Shown piece after piece: positions 12,697 through 16,444 of a stretch of 16,444 nucleotides of DNA; positions within the stretch are counted from its first letter, which is position 1; the number at the start of each line of letters is the position of its first letter. The notes beneath the pieces were generated by a model. The model saw nothing but the letters and a program-made list of their open reading frames with translations, was not told the DNA's origin and did no database searches. Both the position numbers and the translations under genes were made by a program. The stretch comes from Chloroflexota bacterium (GTDB taxonomy: Bacteria > Chloroflexota > UBA6077), in contig JAJZQR010000105.1 in assembly GCA_021806765.1 (NCBI GenBank), positions 1 to 16,444 on the forward strand, in the 5' to 3' direction.

Positions 12697-15087
12697 ATGT
12701 CTGCCGAATATTGCCTTGGATTTCCCTTTCGGTCTCCAACAGGGGATAATCGACTCCGACGCTTTCTCTCGAATGAGGTGCAAATGGAAGATAGCGACCG
12801 GAAGCAGATAGAGGAGGCTCTGCGGGAGAGCGAAGAGCGATTCCGTGCGGTCTTCGAGAACGCTGCCATCGGCATCTCCCTGGTGAGCCCGGACGGCTGG
12901 TTGCTGGACTTCAACCCGGCCATGTGCCGGATGCTGGGCTACGAACCGTGGGAGTTGCGCAACGTCCACGTCGCCGACTTCACCCACCCCGACGACCTGG
13001 CTGCTGAGTTGGGACTGCTGGAAGAACTGGTGGCCGGGAAGCGCGATCACTTCCAGATGGAGAAACGGTACATTCGTAAAGGAGGGGGGATCCTCTGGGG
13101 CCGGTTGACCTCCTCTCTGGTACGGACGGGTGAAGGAACAGCCGTCTTCACGGTAGGCATGATCGAGGACATCACGGAGCGAAAGCACTCGGAGAAGGCG
13201 CTCCAGGAGAGCGAGGGAAGATACAGGGAGCTGGCTGACTCTCTGCCCGAGACGGTCTTCGAGATGGACGCCGCAGGTATTCTGACCTTCGTCAATCGGG
13301 CGGGTTTCGAGAAGTTCGGCTACAGCCGGGAGGACTTGGAAAGGGGCCTCAGTGTAATCGATCACCTGGCCCCTGAGGACGTGGTGAGGGCGGCACGGGA
13401 CATCGCTACGAGAATCAAGGGCGGGGGGGTTGGTCGCCAGGAGTACACGGCCATCAGGAGAGACGGCAGCACCTTCCCCGTGGTCATTTACTCCAGCCGG
13501 ATCGTCAGAAATGGACAGCCGGTTGGCCTGAGAGGGTTCCTGGTCGACGTCTCGGAGCAGAAACGGACAGAGGAAGCCGTACGAGAGAGCGATGCCCGTT
13601 TCCGAACCATCTTCGAGAGAGCTGCCATCGGCGTCGGTCTCACCGATGAGGATGGCTGGTTTATCGAGTGCAATCTGGCCCTGCAGGTGATGTTGGGCTA
13701 CAGCCTGGAGGAGCTTTGCCACAGGCGGATTGCCGACGTGACCCACCCCGAGGATGTGGATGTCGTCACCGAGCTGTACCAGCAGTTGATGAGCGGCAGT
13801 CGGGACCAGTATCAGGTGGAGCAGCGATTTGTCCGGAAGGATGGCCAGTCGGTGTGGACCCGCGTCACCGTCTCCAGCTTCCTCGGCGAGGGACGCCCCC
13901 GGTATGCCATAGGCATGGTGGAGGATACCTCCAGGCGGAAGGAGTTGGAGAAACAGCTGCTGCGGGCGCAGAGGCTGGAGACCGCCGGAAGGATCGCGGG
14001 GCAGGTGGCCCATGACTTCAACAATCTCCTGGGTCCCGTGATCGCCTACCCGGATCTAATCAGGATGGAGTTGCCCGACGGCCATCCTGCTCTCCAGTAT
14101 TGTGACCTGATGCAGGATGCAGCGGAGCGGATGGCTCAGATCAACGAGAACCTGATGGCCCTCGGAAGACGGGGGGTCCTGGATGAGCAGCCGATCGACC
14201 TCAACCAGCTGTTGGAGCAGACCATCAGGCAGATGGAGCCGGTGCCGGAGAAGCTGGCCGTGGAGTTGAACCTGGCGCCGGAGTTGATGCCGGTGAGCGG
14301 GTCTCCCGCACAGCTGTCCCGAGTTGTCACCAACCTCGTGGCCAACGCTCGGGAGGCCATGCAGGACGTGGGGGTTCTGTCTGTCACCACCCAGAGCGTC
14401 CGTCTGGACAAGCCCCTCATCGGGTACAGCCGAGTAGGAGCGGGCGAATATGTCAGGCTGGATGTAGGTGACACCGGGTGCGGGATACCTCTGGAGATCA
14501 GAGACAAGATCTTCGATGCCTTCTTCACCACCAAGCACAGCGGCAGGAAACGGGGGAGCGGCCTCGGCCTCAGCATCGTCCAGAGCGTCGTGGAGGATCA
14601 TCGGGGCGGCATCGATTTCTCGAGCGAGGTGGGCAGGGGGACGGTATTCAGCGTCTACCTGCCGGTCTCCCGGGACCACAAGCGCACTCCCTCCGCTGAC
14701 GGGCTGCTGGGCGGGACGGAAAGGGTGCTGGTGGTGGACGACGACCAGATTCAGCAAGAGGTGACCCGAGAGCTTCTGTGCCGGTTGGGATACCGGGTGC
14801 AGGTGGCCAGTAGCGGGGAGGAGGGGCTGGAGTTTCTTCAGGACCACCAGGTGGACCTGTTGATCCTGGACATGGTCATGCCCCCGGGTATCGATGGTGC
14901 AGAAACCTACCGGCGGGTGCTGAAGATGAGGCCAGGCCAGCGGACGATCTTTGTGTCGGGCTTTGCTGAATCCGAGCGGGTGCGGCAGGCCCAAGCGCTG
15001 GGCGCGGGAGCCTATCTGCGGAAACCGGTCAAGCTGGAGACGCTGGCGAGGGCCGTGCGGGAGACGCTGGCCCAGGTGGCACTATAA
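12697..15087 (+). CDS. Hybrid sensor histidine kinase with three PAS domains and a receiver
   Basis: This 796-residue protein has PAS/PAC domains at about 46-165, 172-290 and 298-420. They are followed by an NtrB-like histidine kinase domain with H439 in GQVAHDFNNLL, then an ATPase domain with N550 (NLVANAREAM), D592 (VGDTGCGI) and RGSGLGLSIV. The C-terminal receiver has VLVVDDDQ, D725 in LLILDMVMP and the K-P pair in YLRKPVK. No membrane helix is seen, so sensing is probably cytoplasmic. There is no HPt domain. PAS1 and PAS3 are much alike; PAS2 is not. ATG 12697 has GGAG 6 nt upstream; ATG 12784 (after GAGGTG) is a credible later start. Signal and output partner are unknown. Confidence 0.95.
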   Translation: MSAEYCLGFPFRSPTGDNRLRRFLSNEVQMEDSDRKQIEEALRESEERFRAVFENAAIGISLVSPDGWLLDFNPAMCRMLGYEPWELRNVHVADFTHPDDLAAELGLLEELVAGKRDHFQMEKRYIRKGGGILWGRLTSSLVRTGEGTAVFTVGMIEDITERKHSEKALQESEGRYRELADSLPETVFEMDAAGILTFVNRAGFEKFGYSREDLERGLSVIDHLAPEDVVRAARDIATRIKGGGVGRQEYTAIRRDGSTFPVVIYSSRIVRNGQPVGLRGFLVDVSEQKRTEEAVRESDARFRTIFERAAIGVGLTDEDGWFIECNLALQVMLGYSLEELCHRRIADVTHPEDVDVVTELYQQLMSGSRDQYQVEQRFVRKDGQSVWTRVTVSSFLGEGRPRYAIGMVEDTSRRKELEKQLLRAQRLETAGRIAGQVAHDFNNLLGPVIAYPDLIRMELPDGHPALQYCDLMQDAAERMAQINENLMALGRRGVLDEQPIDLNQLLEQTIRQMEPVPEKLAVELNLAPELMPVSGSPAQLSRVVTNLVANAREAMQDVGVLSVTTQSVRLDKPLIGYSRVGAGEYVRLDVGDTGCGIPLEIRDKIFDAFFTTKHSGRKRGSGLGLSIVQSVVEDHRGGIDFSSEVGRGTVFSVYLPVSRDHKRTPSADGLLGGTERVLVVDDDQIQQEVTRELLCRLGYRVQVASSGEEGLEFLQDHQVDLLILDMVMPPGIDGAETYRRVLKMRPGQRTIFVSGFAESERVRQAQALGAGAYLRKPVKLETLARAVRETLAQVAL

Positions 15088-15136
15088 AGATCGCCCTTCA
15101 CCGGGCCATGGAAAGGGCATCCGCACCTCCGCAGCC

Positions 15137-15159
15137 GCCAGGGCCTTTCTGGCCCTGGC
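15137..15159 (+). terminator. Hairpin after the histidine kinase, possible terminator
   Basis: GCCAGGGCC (15137-15145), loop TTTCT and GGCCCTGGC (15151-15159) form a perfect 9-bp stem 49 bp after the kinase stop. It precedes a separate promoter for the next gene. There is no T tract, so this is a terminator candidate only. Confidence 0.45.
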
Positions 15160-15191
15160 CGAGCGCTCTAAGCCCCAGCTTGTCGGGTAAT

Positions 15192-15221
15192 TTGACGTGG
15201 GGTGACCGAGCCCAGTATAAG
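15192..15221 (+). promoter_or_regulatory. Sigma-70-type promoter for the CtaG gene
   Basis: TTGACG (15192-15197) and TATAAG (15216-15221) each match consensus at five of six positions, with an 18-nt spacer as in the yqeY promoter. Transcription would start near 15228. This excludes the in-frame GTG at 15221 as the start codon and leaves a leader of about 44 nt before CTG 15272. Confidence 0.65.
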
Positions 15222-15259
15222 TGGGCATAAGGGGGAGCGGAGGGGACGTAGCCCAAAGG

Positions 15260-15264
15260 GGAGG
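15260..15264 (+). promoter_or_regulatory. Shine-Dalgarno sequence placing a CTG start
   Basis: GGAGG lies within AAAGGGGAGGG, 7 nt before CTG 15272. It is the best ribosome binding site in this leader. The next in-frame start candidate, TTG 15284, is 19 nt away, too far for normal use. Confidence 0.6.
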
Positions 15265-15271
15265 GACGACG

Positions 15272-16111
15272 CTGAGCCCCGAGTTGCTGGACTATCTGGA
15301 GTCCTGGTCGTGGGATCCTACGGTGCTGAGCGGCCTGGCCGTAGCGGCTGCCCTGTATGCCTCGGGCTGGCGCCGCCTCAGCCGCCCCGAGTTCAAACAC
15401 CCCGTGCTGGCCGCCTGGCGTGCATGGTGCTTCGCCGGGGGGCTGGCGGCGATCTGGGTGGCCCTGCTCTCCCCCATCGATAGCCTCAGCGATCTTTTCT
15501 TCTTCATGCACATGATCCAGCACCTGCTGCTGGTGGAGGTGGCGGCCCCTTTGCTGCTGCTGGGTGCCCCCCTGCTGCCGATGCTGTGGGCCCTCCCCCG
15601 GGACCTGCGGGTAGGGCTCGGCTCCTTGTTCGGCCCGGGGAATCCCCTCAAGGGGCTTCTTGCCCTGCTGACTCACCCCCTGGTGGCCGTGTCCCTCTAC
15701 ACCGGGGCCCTGGGGGCCTGGCACCTGCCACCCCTCTACGATGCCGCCCAGGGCCGGACGGTCATCCACGACACGGAGCATCTGATCTTCCTCGGAACGG
15801 CCCTCCTGTACTGGTGGCCGATCATCCACCCGGCGGGTGGCCGGCGGCGCTTGAGCTATGCCGCCGCCATCCCCTACCTGCTGCCGCCGATGCTGACAGG
15901 AAGCCTGATCGGGGCCCTGCTCACCTTCGCCCAGCATCCCCTCTACGCCACCTACCAGCAGGTGCCCCGCCTCTGGGGCATATCGGTGGTGCAGGATCAG
16001 CAGCTGGCCGGACTGATCATGTGGGTGCCCGGGGGGTTGGTCTACATCTTTCCGATCTTCGTCTTGATCGCCCTGATGCTGCGGCAGGAGGATCGGGCTG
16101 CTGAGGCGTGA
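15272..16111 (+). CDS. ctaG: CtaG-type cytochrome c oxidase assembly protein
   Basis: Caa3-type CtaG proteins are multi-pass membrane proteins needed for assembly of heme-copper oxidase, probably in copper delivery. From CTG 15272 the product has 279 residues and about seven membrane helices. Family motifs are clear: FFFMHMIQHLLLVEVAAPLL, GAWHLPPLYDAA, HDTEHLIFLGTALLYWWP and QDQQLAGLIMWVPGGLVY. The repeated H residues in these helices are candidate metal ligands. CTG is preferred because of the strong GGAGG 7 nt upstream and the promoter at 15192-15221. GTG 15221 would overlap the -10 box, and TTG 15284 is a fallback. No oxidase subunit genes are in the window. Product assignment is firm; the start is not. 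Confidence 0.9.
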   Translation: MSPELLDYLESWSWDPTVLSGLAVAAALYASGWRRLSRPEFKHPVLAAWRAWCFAGGLAAIWVALLSPIDSLSDLFFFMHMIQHLLLVEVAAPLLLLGAPLLPMLWALPRDLRVGLGSLFGPGNPLKGLLALLTHPLVAVSLYTGALGAWHLPPLYDAAQGRTVIHDTEHLIFLGTALLYWWPIIHPAGGRRRLSYAAAIPYLLPPMLTGSLIGALLTFAQHPLYATYQQVPRLWGISVVQDQQLAGLIMWVPGGLVYIFPIFVLIALMLRQEDRAAEA

Positions 16112-16266
16112 TCTCTGCACCCCTTGGTAACGCCGGCCATAGGCTCTAACAGCCCTGCTTCTGCGGGATCCTGAACGTGGAGCGAGCCAAGCAGATCCTG
16201 GTATCAGCCGGCGCTTCCGACGCCGACGACTGAGTGGAAGAGCTCCCATTTCGGGGTGAGAATCCG

Positions 16267-16295
16267 TTGACATAGAGCCGCTCGCCGCTCACAAT
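16267..16295 (+). promoter_or_regulatory. Possible sigma-70 promoter for a gene beyond the window
   Basis: A perfect TTGACA (16267-16272) is followed by a 17-nt spacer and CACAAT (16290-16295), which matches the -10 consensus at four of six positions. The flanking bases are more AT-rich than the surroundings. The served gene is not visible, so this is tentative. Confidence 0.4.
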
Positions 16296-16386
16296 TGTAA
16301 CGTTTTGCTGACTCGTTGAAACGCCCTTGGGCAGCAGTGGGTGCGACCCAAGATTCCGGGAGAGCGGGCCGGGAGCCTCAGATCGT

Positions 16387-16413
16387 GTAGGGGCGGGCGT
16401 CCCTGCCCGCCCT
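16387..16413 (+). repeat. Dispersed 27-bp palindromic element, copy B
   Basis: GGGCGGGC (16391-16398) and GCCCGCCC (16405-16412) form a perfect 8-bp stem with a GTCCCT loop, preceded by GTAGG. It matches the minus strand of 1264-1290 at 24 of 27 positions, including a compensatory C-G to G-C swap in the stem. Confidence 0.7.
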
Positions 16414-16444
16414 GGTACCTCGTACTGTGGCGGTATCCGACGAG

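Larger units (their letters stand above)
16112..16444. other. 333-bp gene-free tail of the window
   Basis: No complete gene is visible on either strand. The stretch contains an open 27-codon fragment (16150-16233) that may be a decayed gene end, a possible plus-strand promoter (16267-16295) and a palindromic repeat (16387-16413). A gene may begin beyond the window edge. Confidence 0.65.

Noticed and set aside
12509..12739. N-terminal extension of the Ca2+/H+ exchanger to 12739
   Set aside because: It would overlap the divergent kinase start, is not membrane-like or family-like, and has no ribosome binding site. ATG 12508 gives the normal family length.
12682..14013. 443-codon minus-strand frame opposite the kinase
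   Set aside because: Its repeated sub-blocks mirror the PAS1/PAS3 duplication on the coding strand. The kinase is unambiguous in the other direction.
15098..16273. 391-codon minus-strand frame opposite ctaG
   Set aside because: Composition is Gln/Gly/His/Arg-rich without membrane segments or motifs, while ctaG motifs are clear on the plus strand.

Overview
This is a GC-rich bacterial chromosome segment with ordinary housekeeping and accessory genes, few long gaps, and many GTG/TTG starts. Gene content and the short dispersed palindromes suggest an uncultured Chloroflexota-like bacterium or another high-GC monoderm. That placement is inference; no rRNA or tRNA is present to test it. No phage, transposase, CRISPR array or tRNA gene was found.

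Layout. (1) 2-154: the tail of a response-regulator receiver domain, running in from outside the window. (2) 247-2669, minus strand: a two-gene unit, a LarA-type nickel-pincer racemase/epimerase followed by an M29/NicX-like metalloprotein. A 60-bp tandem repeat separates them. (3) 2879-6615, plus strand: yqeY, pgpH (c-di-AMP phosphodiesterase), ybeY and dgkA, a neighbourhood familiar from Gram-positive bacteria. Its promoter lies back to back with the larA promoter. (4) 6695-9465, minus strand: fabF, accB, fabH, a small fatty-acid synthesis operon. (5) 9803-10789, plus strand: a lone GH130 glycoside phosphorylase/hydrolase. (6) 10802-12508, minus strand: a Ca2+/H+ exchanger and a GNAT acetyltransferase. 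(7) 12697-15087, plus strand: a triple-PAS hybrid histidine kinase. (8) 15272-16111, plus strand: a CtaG-type cytochrome oxidase assembly membrane protein. (9) 16112-16444: a gene-free tail with a possible promoter and a palindromic repeat.

How the genes work together. The yqeY-dgkA block links tRNA-amidotransferase-like, second-messenger, rRNA-maturation and lipid-carrier functions. The fab block supplies malonyl-CoA carrier and condensing enzymes. The kinase, exchanger and CtaG genes are neighbours but need not share a pathway.

The most unusual material is non-coding. There are two copies of a 27-bp palindrome at opposite ends of the window with a compensatory base-pair change. There are two heptanucleotide repeat blocks at gene boundaries, and inverted copies of a 33-bp hairpin element flanking dgkA. 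The larA and yqeY promoters have -35 boxes 4 bp apart. The ctaG promoter and Shine-Dalgarno sequence point to a CTG start. I did not find a clearly new multi-gene system. The larA/M29-like pair is the best candidate for undescribed biochemistry.
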